Source of the DNA: Peptostreptococcus canis
GTDB lineage: Bacteria > Bacillota > Clostridia > Peptostreptococcales > Peptostreptococcaceae
DNA: 56,632 nt
Reading direction: 5' to 3'
NCBI RefSeq assembly: GCF_014229965.1
Contig: NZ_JABGBW010000008.1
Span: 1 to 56,632 of the forward strand
Below, piece by piece: positions 35,776 to 45,800 of this stretch; position 1 is the first letter of the stretch; the number at the start of each line of letters is the position of its first letter. The notes under the pieces were generated by a model. It saw nothing but the letters and a program-made list of their open reading frames with translations, did no database searches and had not been told where the DNA came from. Made by a program: the position numbers and the translations under genes.

Positions 35776-37221
35776 TTAATATGCCTTAGCAAATATTACC
35801 ATGTGATCTGCTTTTTCTCCACTGTAGAAACAAGTATCTCCCAAGTTTTCCTGTTCAAAAGGAATTACTCTTATTGTAGCTCCTGTTAATTCTTTGATTT
35901 TTGCTTCGTTTTCAGCATTTTCTTTCCACATTACCTTGGCAAATCCCTTTTTGTTTTCTATAATATCTACAAATTCGTCCATATTGTTAGCTACATATAT
36001 TCTTTCATCCCTATATTTCTTTGCCTTACTAAATAAATTGTTCTGAATATCGTCTAGTAGCTCGACCACTGATTCGGCAATGCCATCTAATGATAATTCA
36101 CTCTTAGTAAGTTCATCTCTTCTAAATGCAAGTGCTTGATTTTTTTCAATATCCTTAGGACCTATTTCAATTCTTACCGGTATACCTTTCATTTCTGAGT
36201 CATTAAACTTATATCCCGGACTATAGTTGTCTCTATCATCCACTTCTACAGAAATTCCTTTAGATTTGATTTCAGAAGCAATTTTGTCTACTACTTCCAT
36301 TACTCCACCTTTATTTGCAGCAATTGGAACTATTACGACCTGAGTTGGAGCCATTTTTGGAGGCAGTACAAGCCCTCTATTGTCGGAATGAACCATTATA
36401 AGTCCACCTATAAGTCTGGTAGATATTCCCCAGGAAGTATGGTATGGATAAGCTATATTTCCTTCTCTATCGGAGAAAGTAATATCAAATGCCTTAGTAA
36501 AATGCTGTCCCAGGAAATGAGATGTACCTGACTGTAGAGCTTTACCGTCATGCATCATTGCTTCTATTGTATAAGTAGAATCCGCACCTGCAAATTTTTC
36601 GCTTTCAGATTTCTGACCGTCAATTACAGGTATCGCCATCAAGTCTTCAGCAACTTTTTTATATATTTCCAACTGTTGCAAAGTTTCTTTCATGGCTTCT
36701 TCAGCAGTTTCATGTATAGTATGCCCTTCCTGCCATAAGAATTCAGATGTTCTTAAGAAAGGTCTGGTAGTTTTTTCCCATCTTACAACTGAGTTCCACT
36801 GATTATATAAAAATGGTAATTGTCTATATGAGTTTAGCCATTTAGCATACATAGTACATATAATTGTCTCGGATGTAGGTCTGACTGCTAATCTTTCTTC
36901 TAAAGTTTTGTTTCCTCCCTGAGTTACCCAGGCAACTTCAGGAGCAAAACCTTCAACGTGCTCGGCTTCTTTAGTTAATAAACTTTCAGGTATTAATAGC
37001 GGGAAATATACATTTTTATGTCCTGTTTCTTTAAATAAGTTATCCGCATAATCTCTTATCTTTTCCCATAGAGCAAAACCATAAGGTCTGATTACCATAA
37101 AGCCTTTAATAGGTGCATAGTCAACTAACTCAGTTTTAGTTATTACATCAGTATACCACTGTGCAAAATCGTCTTCCATTTTCGTAATGTCTTCAACAAA
37201 TTGTTTTTCATTCTTCGCCAT
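35776..37221 (-). CDS. proS: Prolyl-tRNA synthetase, archaeal/eukaryotic type
   Basis: Charges tRNA-Pro with proline. At 481 residues, without the ~180-residue editing insertion of the common bacterial form, it belongs to the short archaeal/eukaryotic-type ProRS found in some anaerobes and parasites. Class II motif 2 is seen as RPFLRTSEFLWQEGHT, the mid-catalytic HFLGQHFTKAF segment is present, and motif 3 is GGLIMVHSDNRGLVLPP. The C-terminal domain ends KADHMVIFAKAY, with a terminal aromatic as in relatives. GGAGG precedes the ATG. A T-box leader (37277-37507) controls it. Confidence 0.96.
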   Translation of the reverse strand: MAKNEKQFVEDITKMEDDFAQWYTDVITKTELVDYAPIKGFMVIRPYGFALWEKIRDYADNLFKETGHKNVYFPLLIPESLLTKEAEHVEGFAPEVAWVTQGGNKTLEERLAVRPTSETIICTMYAKWLNSYRQLPFLYNQWNSVVRWEKTTRPFLRTSEFLWQEGHTIHETAEEAMKETLQQLEIYKKVAEDLMAIPVIDGQKSESEKFAGADSTYTIEAMMHDGKALQSGTSHFLGQHFTKAFDITFSDREGNIAYPYHTSWGISTRLIGGLIMVHSDNRGLVLPPKMAPTQVVIVPIAANKGGVMEVVDKIASEIKSKGISVEVDDRDNYSPGYKFNDSEMKGIPVRIEIGPKDIEKNQALAFRRDELTKSELSLDGIAESVVELLDDIQNNLFSKAKKYRDERIYVANNMDEFVDIIENKKGFAKVMWKENAENEAKIKELTGATIRVIPFEQENLGDTCFYSGEKADHMVIFAKAY

Positions 37222-37276
37222 TTCTAAAATCCTCCTAAAAAATTTTAAGTATACAGCCTTTAAAGGACAAAAGAAA

Positions 37277-37507
37277 AGCCTTTCATCTCTTAAAAGAGAC
37301 GAAAGGCTGTTAGTTTCCGCGGTACCACTCTCATTAGCTATAGTTTTAGCTCACTCAAAAGAATATAACGGTTCAAACCGTGAGAATTTTTACCTCCCCA
37401 AGCTAAAAGGCTGGTTCGCTAGAGTCGATTTGGAATCTCTCACCACCGATTCCTCTCTGAAAAATCTAATCAAGTTACTTTTCCTTTATTACTGCCACTA
37501 TTAATAT
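37277..37507 (-). promoter_or_regulatory. T-box riboswitch (proline) upstream of proS
   Basis: The minus-strand leader has stem I (CAGAGAGG, GGTGGTGAGAGATTCC), a specifier region GCGAACCAGCC with candidate proline codon CCA at 37414-37412, the T-box core GAGTGGTACCGCGG (about 37317-37330) and an intrinsic terminator AGCCTTTCGTCTCTT/AAGAGATGAAAGGCT (37277-37308) with T-rich 3' end. Uncharged tRNA-Pro(UGG) should stabilise the antiterminator and turn on proS. Confidence 0.95.
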
Positions 37508-37514
37508 AGTCATT

Positions 37515-37543
37515 ATGATATAATATTTTTTTATAAAAGTCAA
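37515..37543 (-). promoter_or_regulatory. Promoter of the T-box/proS transcript
   Basis: On the minus strand: TTGACT, 17-nt spacer, TATCAT, immediately before the T-box leader. Confidence 0.75.
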
Positions 37544-37592
37544 TATATACCTGTTTATTAATATGTCTGATATAAAATAATATTTTTTATGA

Positions 37593-38684
37593 TTACTTTT
37601 CTTTTATTTTTGCGAATATCATACGACCGGCCGGTGTTTGAAGTATTGATGTGACGATTACATTCATCGTTTCTCCTATACAGTCTTTTCCATTTTCTAC
37701 GACTATCATGGTTCCATCATCAAGATATGCGACACCCTGCTGATTTTCTTTTCCTTCTTTCACAATAGTGACTATCATTTCTTCTCCAGGTATAGCTATT
37801 GGTTTTACGGCATTGGCAAGCTCATTTATATTCAAAACTTCAACCCCTTGAACCTGGGCTACCTTATTAAGATTATAGTCGTTTGTCACCACCTTGCCAT
37901 TTAATACGGATGCCAATTTTAGTAATTTGATATCTACTTCCGCTATATTTTCAAAATCCTGACTTGTTACTTCCACATCTATATTTCCCTCTTCCTGAAT
38001 CAGGTTCAGAATATCAAGACCCCTTCTACCCCTGACTCTTTTCATATCGTCTGCGGAGTCGGCAATGTGTCTTAGTTCATCCAAAACAAATTGCGGTATT
38101 ATAAGTTTCCCTTCAATAAATCCCGTTTTGGTGATGTCTGCTATTCTTCCATCTATTATCACCGATGTATCCAATATTTTAGGTGGAATTTGTTTTTTAT
38201 TTTTTCTTAGTTTTTCAATTTCTTTGTCTTTTTTTTCACCAAAATTTCTATGTTTCAGGAAATTTACAATTTCAGTCTTACTTCTGATACCTATCCTTAT
38301 TCCCATCAAACCGAATATAATATATATTATTATTGAAATAACGGGACCTACTATAGAAATTTTTTCGATAATATTTGCAATTTGAGTGGCTATTAAAAAT
38401 CCGATTAAAAGTCCTATTGAACCAAGTATAATGTCTACCTGTGAATATACGGACATTTCTTTATCAAATTTAATTCCTAACTTCTTTAATTTTTTGCTTA
38501 TACCCGGTTCTGCTATAAATAATATTATTCCAAATATCAATCCCAAACATATTCCGATAGCATATCCATACTTGGGATTTCCAAATTGCAATTCTTTAAA
38601 TGGCTTCATCAGTGATAGATAAAGCGTAGTGACTATTGCAAAACCGATAATCGCTAATAAAAATCTCTTTATTTTTCCTAGCAC
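37593..38684 (-). CDS. PIN-TRAM domain membrane protein (YacL family)
   Basis: The 363-residue product has four predicted N-terminal membrane helices (about 5-150), a cytosolic PIN domain (about 170-285: PKILDTSVIIDGRI with an active-site Asp, TNDYNLNKVAQ with further acidic residues) and a C-terminal TRAM domain (about 295-360: EGKENQQGVAYLDDGTMIVV). PIN domains are Mg-dependent RNases and TRAM binds RNA; YacL proteins often lie next to radA or ispD, as near here. The start is likely GTG at 38684, since AAAGGAGTG lies 6 nt upstream; the open frame extends to 38735 through the binding site. Its physiological RNA target is unknown. Confidence 0.9.
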   Translation of the reverse strand: MLGKIKRFLLAIIGFAIVTTLYLSLMKPFKELQFGNPKYGYAIGICLGLIFGIILFIAEPGISKKLKKLGIKFDKEMSVYSQVDIILGSIGLLIGFLIATQIANIIEKISIVGPVISIIIYIIFGLMGIRIGIRSKTEIVNFLKHRNFGEKKDKEIEKLRKNKKQIPPKILDTSVIIDGRIADITKTGFIEGKLIIPQFVLDELRHIADSADDMKRVRGRRGLDILNLIQEEGNIDVEVTSQDFENIAEVDIKLLKLASVLNGKVVTNDYNLNKVAQVQGVEVLNINELANAVKPIAIPGEEMIVTIVKEGKENQQGVAYLDDGTMIVVENGKDCIGETMNVIVTSILQTPAGRMIFAKIKEK

Positions 38685-38983
38685 AAATTTCACTCCTTTC
38701 CTGATATAATTAGTTATACTTCTTATCAAGAGCATTAACGCTTATATGAGTCCTTATAAATATGAAATTATATTAATTGACGCCGGCTCTTTTACAAAAA
38801 ATAAACTAAAATTAAAATATCTGTGTAAATCATATTAACTATCAACTGTACTAATTTTAACTTATTTACTTTAAATAATACTAATCCAAAATTGATTAAT
38901 AATATCTTCTTAAATGCTATTTTACTAGAAAATCCTTAATAAAAACTATCTAAATACTATTTTTAACAAAAAAAATTAAAAAA

Positions 38984-40363
38984 TTATCCACCTAATACTT
39001 CATAAATAGCTTGTCTTAAATTTGAAACCGGTACAATTTCAATGTTGTAATCTTTTGCGAAATCCTCGGAGTAATTTCCACGTGGAATCACCATTTTTGA
39101 AAAACCTAACTTTTCACATTCCACGATTCTTTTTTCAATAAAACTCACAGTTCTTAATTCGCCTGTAAGACCTATTTCTCCCGTTACTGCAACACTTGCA
39201 TCTATTGCAATGTTTTTAAAACTCGATGCTACCGCCAATGCTATCCCCAAATCCATAGACGGCTCACTGATTCTTAGCCCGCCTATAATATTTACAAAAA
39301 CATCCTGATTCTGAATTTGCATTCCTACTACTTTTTCCAGAACGGCTAATATCAATGCTACTCTATTGTTATCTACCCCGGTTGTAGTTCTTCTAGGGTA
39401 TCCAAAATTAGTAGGTGCCACAAGTGCCTGTAATTCCAATAACATGGATCTTGTTCCCTCTACGGTAGATACAATTACTGAACCCGATACATCCGTTGGT
39501 TTTTCCGAAATTAAAACTTTGGATGGATTTTCCAGTTCTACCAAACCATCACTTTTCATTTCAAATACTCCCAATTCATTTGTGGATCCAAATCTATTTT
39601 TCACTGCTCTAAGTATTCTATACGTGTTATATCTTTCACCTTCAAAATACAACACCGTATCAACCATATGCTCCAGTAGTTTGGGTCCTGCCAAAGATCC
39701 TTCTTTTGTTACGTGCCCTACTATGAATGTAGATATGGCATTTTTTTTGGAAATTTTCATAAACTTTGACGTTGCCTCTTTTATCTGGCTGACTGTTCCC
39801 GGCGCCGAATTGATTTCAGGATTTATCATAGTTTGAACAGAGTCTACTATTATTACATCCGGTTTTACGTCTGAAATTACTACTTCAATCGCCGAAAGAT
39901 TATTCTCCGTGTATATATATAAATTATCAGAGTCTACATTCAATCTTTTCGCTCTCATTTTTATCTGATTTTCACTTTCTTCTCCAGATATATAAAGAAC
40001 TTGTTTTCCACTCTTTGCAATATTATCCGATACTTGTAATAGTAAAGTCGATTTTCCAATACCGGGATCCCCGCCTACTAATATCATTGAACCCGGAATT
40101 ATACCACTTCCAAGCACCCTGTCCAATTCGGGTATATTAGTAGAAAAACGCTCTTCTCTATTAATTGTAATGGAGTTTATCTTCACCGGTTTGATATTTG
40201 ATTTCAAAGCCGCATTTGCCATAGCTTGAACTTTAGGATTTATTTTCTCTTCAATTTCTTCCACAAATGTATTCCACTGTAAACATTCCGGACATTTTCC
40301 CAACCATTTTGGATTTATATATCCGCAATTTTGACATACATATTTAGTCTTTATCTTTGCCAT
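38984..40363 (-). CDS. radA: DNA repair protein RadA
   Basis: RadA is a RecA-like helicase that aids branch migration during recombinational repair. The 459-residue product has the N-terminal zinc finger (CQNCGY...CPEC, about 10-30), Walker A VGGDPGIGKST (near 95), the RadA-specific KNRFGSTNE motif, and a C-terminal Lon-protease-like domain (DLGIALAVASS, TGEIGLTGELR). The ATG at 40363 matches the family start MAKIKTKYVCQNCGY; GTG at 40378 overlaps the AGGGGG site. It is in the same direction as the PIN-TRAM gene, 299 bp upstream of that start. Confidence 0.96.
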   Translation of the reverse strand: MAKIKTKYVCQNCGYINPKWLGKCPECLQWNTFVEEIEEKINPKVQAMANAALKSNIKPVKINSITINREERFSTNIPELDRVLGSGIIPGSMILVGGDPGIGKSTLLLQVSDNIAKSGKQVLYISGEESENQIKMRAKRLNVDSDNLYIYTENNLSAIEVVISDVKPDVIIVDSVQTMINPEINSAPGTVSQIKEATSKFMKISKKNAISTFIVGHVTKEGSLAGPKLLEHMVDTVLYFEGERYNTYRILRAVKNRFGSTNELGVFEMKSDGLVELENPSKVLISEKPTDVSGSVIVSTVEGTRSMLLELQALVAPTNFGYPRRTTTGVDNNRVALILAVLEKVVGMQIQNQDVFVNIIGGLRISEPSMDLGIALAVASSFKNIAIDASVAVTGEIGLTGELRTVSFIEKRIVECEKLGFSKMVIPRGNYSEDFAKDYNIEIVPVSNLRQAIYEVLGG

Positions 40364-40593
40364 AGAGTCTAACAACACCCCCTTAAATTTAGCTTAAAGT
40401 CTATTTTTACATTATATCACAAATACACAACAATATGACTTAATAGTTTTAGACTAATTCAGTACCGATTTTAAACTAATTTTGGACTTATTACATACTT
40501 ATTTTGGATTAATTTCATATTTGACATCAATATTTACTTCTGTAATATTTGCTTTTCTAATATCAATATTTGCTTCCCGTTTTTTATTTAATT

Positions 40594-40626
40594 GTAAAAA
40601 GGGCTTAACCTTTACGATTAAACCCT
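40594..40626 (-). terminator. Terminator of the EF-G paralogue gene
   Basis: On the minus strand AGGGTTTAA and TTAAGCCCT form a 9-bp stem (one G-U pair) followed by TTTTTAC, 14 nt after the stop. Confidence 0.8.
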
Positions 40627-40639
40627 CTTTGTATTTTAT

Positions 40640-42565
40640 TTATTTGTTTGCTTCAGCAATTATCTTTTCGCTTGCACTTGCAGGTACTTCAGCATAACTA
40701 TCGAATTCCATTTCAAAATATCCTCTACCTTGTGTCATGGATCTTAGGTCAATTGCATATTTGAATGTTTCTCCTTGTGGAGCCAGAGCTTCCAAAATCT
40801 GTTTGCCTTTTCCATTGGATTCCATACCTAAGATTTTACCTCTTCTCTTGTTCATATCTCCCATTACATCTCCCATATATTCTTCAGGAATTGTAATTGT
40901 AAGTTTCATTACTGGTTCAAGAAGTACGGGTTTTGCTTCTTCCATACCCTTTTTAAAGGCTATTGATGCCGCCATCTTAAAAGCCATTTCTGAGGAATCG
41001 ACATCATGATAAGAACCATCGTATAGAACGGCCTTAATATTTGTCACAGGATATCCGGCAAGAACCCCCTTAAGCATAGAATCTTTCAATCCCTTTTCTA
41101 CTGCCGGTACATAAGATTTTGGTACAGAACCCCCGAATAGTTCTTCTGAAAAATCAAATTCATCATCACTTCTGGAGAATCTTATTTTTACATGACCATA
41201 TTGCCCATGTCCTCCCGATTGTTTTTTATGTTTACCTTCAACATCAGAGCTGCCTTTTATCGTTTCTCTATAAGCAACTTTAAGGTCATTTAAATCTACA
41301 TCCAATCCGAATTTGTCTTTCATCTTATTTATCAGTGTTTTAATGTGAAGCTCACCCTGTCCTCCTATTAACGCCTGATTTGTCTCGATGTTTCTGAAAT
41401 AATCTAGTGTAGGATCCTCTCCGACTAGTCTGGAAATCACGTTTGCCATTTTATCTTCATCATTTTTGTTCTTTGGAGATACAGCATAATAAATCTGTGG
41501 TTTAGGGAATACTATTTCAAAATCGGCTTCTCCATCTCTCTGAGTGGATATTGTATCTCCCGTTGCCAAACCGGTTACTTTTGTGACTACGATTATGTCG
41601 CCTGCATAAGCTTTTTCAAGCTCTATCAACTCTCCGCCTCTAATCGTATATATATTTGATATTTTTTCTTTATTCGAAGTTCTAAAGTTAAAAAGTTCTG
41701 TATCCTTGGAAATTGACCCTTGAGTTATTTTTATATATGATATTTTTCCAATGAATGGATCTATAAAAGTTTTGAATACCGTTCCTTTAAAAGGACTATC
41801 AATATCTGTGTATGAAGGATCTATATAATTTTCCAAAGATGCTAATATTTCAGCAGTTCCGATATTATTTATTGTAGAACCGGAAATAACGGGTATTATA
41901 TCTCCTCTTTTGATTCCTATAGTAATACCATTTCTAATTTCATCTTCAGTAAGTTCTTCACCTTCAAAAAATTTTTCCAAATAGTTATCGTCTGTTTCAG
42001 CTATCAATTCCATTAATGCATCATATGCCTGCTTTGCCTGAATTCTAAATTCTTCGTCCAATCCTTCATAGTTTTCAAAAACATTGTGCAATTTCACAAA
42101 TTTTCCATCCTTGAATTCCGGAGAAATCATTGGCACTATCTTATTTTCAAATTTATTGTTAAGCATTTCGATTACATCTTTGTATCTTGCTTTTTCATTA
42201 TCTATTTTATTAATGAACATTATTTTAGGAATACCTTCAGTAAGTTCTAGAGCTTTTTCTGTACCTACTTGAACAGGATCAGTAGCATCAATTACTATTA
42301 TTGCAGCATCACTTGCTGATAATGCAGATACCATATCACCTGAAAAATCAGTATAGCCCGGAGTATCTAAAAAATTAAATTTAAATCCCTCATACTCAAC
42401 CGGCATAAGCCCCATGCTATATGTCATCTGTACATTGTTACTTAATTTGGGAATCTTATTTACATTAGCTGCATGAGCAATTGTTTCCAAAAGATTCGTT
42501 TTACCACAGCCACTGTGTCCCAAAACGGAAATATTTCTTATTTTTTCACTTTTATAGACTTTCAT
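40640..42565 (-). CDS. EF-G paralogue (translation-factor GTPase) with shortened switch I
   Basis: The 641-residue product keeps EF-G's domain order: G domain with VLGHSGCGKT (14-23), DTPGYTDF and NKID, then domains II-V with [11 protein letters not shown] and [14 protein letters not shown]. It is about 45 residues shorter than fusA at 528-2594. The region between the P-loop and G3 lacks the ERGIT motif and is about 15 residues shorter than in the usual second EF-G of Firmicutes; only QMTYS remains. Such paralogues are widespread in clostridia, but their function is not settled (recycling, stress or ribosome protection). It is monocistronic with its own terminator. A tetracycline-resistance protein is unlikely on sequence. 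Confidence 0.9.
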   Translation of the reverse strand: MKVYKSEKIRNISVLGHSGCGKTNLLETIAHAANVNKIPKLSNNVQMTYSMGLMPVEYEGFKFNFLDTPGYTDFSGDMVSALSASDAAIIVIDATDPVQVGTEKALELTEGIPKIMFINKIDNEKARYKDVIEMLNNKFENKIVPMISPEFKDGKFVKLHNVFENYEGLDEEFRIQAKQAYDALMELIAETDDNYLEKFFEGEELTEDEIRNGITIGIKRGDIIPVISGSTINNIGTAEILASLENYIDPSYTDIDSPFKGTVFKTFIDPFIGKISYIKITQGSISKDTELFNFRTSNKEKISNIYTIRGGELIELEKAYAGDIIVVTKVTGLATGDTISTQRDGEADFEIVFPKPQIYYAVSPKNKNDEDKMANVISRLVGEDPTLDYFRNIETNQALIGGQGELHIKTLINKMKDKFGLDVDLNDLKVAYRETIKGSSDVEGKHKKQSGGHGQYGHVKIRFSRSDDEFDFSEELFGGSVPKSYVPAVEKGLKDSMLKGVLAGYPVTNIKAVLYDGSYHDVDSSEMAFKMAASIAFKKGMEEAKPVLLEPVMKLTITIPEEYMGDVMGDMNKRRGKILGMESNGKGKQILEALAPQGETFKYAIDLRSMTQGRGYFEMEFDSYAEVPASASEKIIAEANK

Positions 42566-42817
42566 ACGTGCACCTACCTTATAATTATTATTGGCTTTTA
42601 CTAAAAATGTCTTTTTAAATAATATTATTTTCTATCGTCATAGCGAATAATTTATTGAACGGCAAATTCAGCAAAAAACACCAATTAATATATTATTCTA
42701 CATATACCTGTAAAAATCCTTCTAAATTTTCTAAATTTTTTAAATTTTTTGTTACAAACATATTCACAGTATGTAAGATAGTAAATTTTGACATCCAGAG
42801 CAACTATTTATATATCA

Positions 42818-45800
42818 TTACATATCTAATAGCCTATCTACAATCAAATCAGATACACTATTTTCTCCTCCTACTACAATCATCTCTTTTATATTCTTTT
42901 TAGCGATAGTATTGACAATTGAGTTTGACATATTCTTGGAACTCACTAATTGTATTGGTGCTTTTTGAATTGCTGCAATCCCGCCAATTACCAAAGCATC
43001 GGCAAAATTTTCTCCTGTTGCAATAAACATTTTTTCTGCATCTGGATATGCAAATTTCATAACATTAAGCGCTGTTTCATAGCGATTAGCCCCATATAGT
43101 CTCTTTTTCATAAATACGCCCGATTCTATATCTTTACCTACAGAACTATATCCTCCTACTATAAAAGTCTCATCGATATTTAAATCGGATAACACTCTTC
43201 TTATTTGATCAGGTATTTTATTATGTTGAACCAATAATATAGGCATATCATCTCTTGCAGCCATTGATGATGCAGTCAATGCATCAGAGAAATTTTCACC
43301 TGAAACCACTACAGCTGATTTTTTGGAACCTGTAATTGATACGATTTTTTTTGCAACTTCACTTGAAGTTTCATATCTATTACTTCCTGATATCCTTTCT
43401 ACATTGCTATCGAGCTTTCTTAATTCCCTTTCAGTATTGCTACTTACCGAACTATTTCCTCCAATTATTATGCTGTTAGTTGCACCTAATCTTAAAATTT
43501 CATTTTTCACATCTTTTGAAATTCCATTCGATTTAGTAAGTAATATCGGTGCTTTTAAAAGTTTCGATAAAGTTGCCGCAGAAAGAGAATCCGGATAATC
43601 CTTGTCAGTCACTATTATTACCGTATCCGAAATTTCAAAATATTTTTTTGAAATTTCTACAGATGTTTTTATTCTGTCTTTTCCCATAATTCTAATTTTA
43701 TTTCCATTAGAATCTTTTTTTATCTCTTCCTTCTTATCCTTTTCTATATCGTTTTCCGGCTTTATTGGGTCTGGGTTTGGTTTTATTGGGTCCGGGTTTG
43801 GTTTTATTGGGTCCGGATTTGGTTTTATCGGATCTGAATCGTCAGAATCCTGTATATCTTTAGCCTCTTTATCATAACCAACAGTTGATCTAATCATAAG
43901 TGAACCTTTTTTATTGCTAATATCTTTAAAAGATTTGAAATAGCCACCGTCGACTGAATATGAATGGTTTATCTGATCTTTTGCAGTAGAATCGATACCA
44001 ACCACAAAAGATTTATTAGCATCAGGTTCTACTATTACATAATATGGTTTATCTATTTCAATATTATATCTCTCAAGATTAACAATAGTATCTCCAAGAG
44101 GATCTATGCTTGAAATCCTTGTACTTGGTAGTAAGGTTTTCATACGTTTGTTGTTGTTAAATGTCACTATAGATAATCTGGCTGAATTTGAAGTATGTTC
44201 ACTACTGCTGATAAATCGTATTTTAACATCGTTAACAACCCCTTTTTTCTTTGGATTAAAACGAACTGCAACAGCTTTCTCACCTGAACTACCTACTATC
44301 TGATTTTTTTTATCTCCTTTATTTGCCTTACCATTGTCATAATATAATTCTTCTGATAATTGACCTATTTTGTCTTCCAATATCACTTCCAATTCTTTTG
44401 AATCTTCATTTAAAATGATTTTTTTGTCATAAAATTTGTATCCCTTTTTAAAAACTCTTATTGTATATTCACCTACAGGAATATTTTTTATATCAAAATT
44501 TCCCGTATCATCTGTTAATTCAATTCCCGTATCGTCATCTTCTACAAGATATACAGTAGCATTTGAAATAAGACTTCCATTTGAATTTTTTACAACTCCA
44601 GTCAAATTTTTTCTCAATTTTTCTTTTAAATCAAAGTCGATTTTGGTAGATTCATTTTTATTTATTTCAATTTCTTTAGTTTGACTTTCATAGCCATATG
44701 CTTTACAAGTCAATGTAATTTTCTCTTCTGCAGGATATTTTAAGAAAAATTCTCCCGTGCTTGAATTACTCTTAACGCTAATATCAGTACCGACTATAGA
44801 AATTTCAGCTTCTATCGGATTTCCATTAGATGTTATTTTCCCGGAAATAGTTCCGACATCTTTATCCAAAGCTCTGTTTACTGCTGCATAAGCATTTACT
44901 ATACCATGTCCATATCCATGATTCGGGCTGGTAGTATATATCGAATCTGTAGCGGGAGTAGCTGTACTTTCCAATATTTTTTGTATATCTTTATCATCCA
45001 AGCTGGATTTTGCCGATTTGACAAGTGCTGCTACTCCGGATACATGAGGAGCCGCCATTGATGTTCCACTCATATATGCATATGATCCCTTTACAGAAGA
45101 CCGAACCCGTACACCCGGTGCAGATATTTCTGGTTTAACTGTTGTTACATCATTAAATGGCGAAGGTCCTCTTTTTGAAAAAGATGCCAAAGCTCCATTT
45201 CTATCTACAGCCCCTACTGCCAATGATTCAAGATATGATGCCGGAGTTACAATACTTCCCGGACCCGGTAATGATTCACCGGGCATCTGGTTTCCCGCTG
45301 CAAATACAGGAAGTATATGAGCTTCTCTCCATCTTTTTACCGTTTCTCTAAACCATGGATCTTTGCTGTAGCTGGATCCTCCCCATGAATTATTTATTAT
45401 TTGAGGTGCATTTGCCGGATTTCCTCCGGGAGCCAACATCCACTCTGCCGCTTTTATATAGCTGGAAGCATATGTGTTATGAATAGTATTATCAAAAATC
45501 CTCGCACTTATCCATTGAGAATCAGGGGCAACCCCTATCTGATTGTATTTTTCTCCATCTTCTGCTATTTCTGAACCAAGAATAATTCCCATACAGTGCG
45601 ATCCATGCTCCATATCTGATACGTCTTTGGGATTTTTATTAGTTTCTAATGCATCAAAATAATTTTCGTCACTATATTCGACTTTGTCAGTTAAGTTATT
45701 ATATCCTTTAAATTTTTTCCTTAGTATCGGATGCTGTGCATCAACGGCTGAATCCATAATGCCTATTGTAACACCTTTTCCGGTTATACCTTGTTTCCAT

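Noticed and set aside
37187-37504. Plus-strand 105-codon frame at the proS leader
   Set aside because: It is the antisense of the T-box RNA, which explains every conserved block in the region.
43758-43836. Short tandem repeat as a possible CRISPR array
   Set aside because: Units are 21 bp, directly adjacent without spacers, and in frame as DPIKPNP inside the protease gene.
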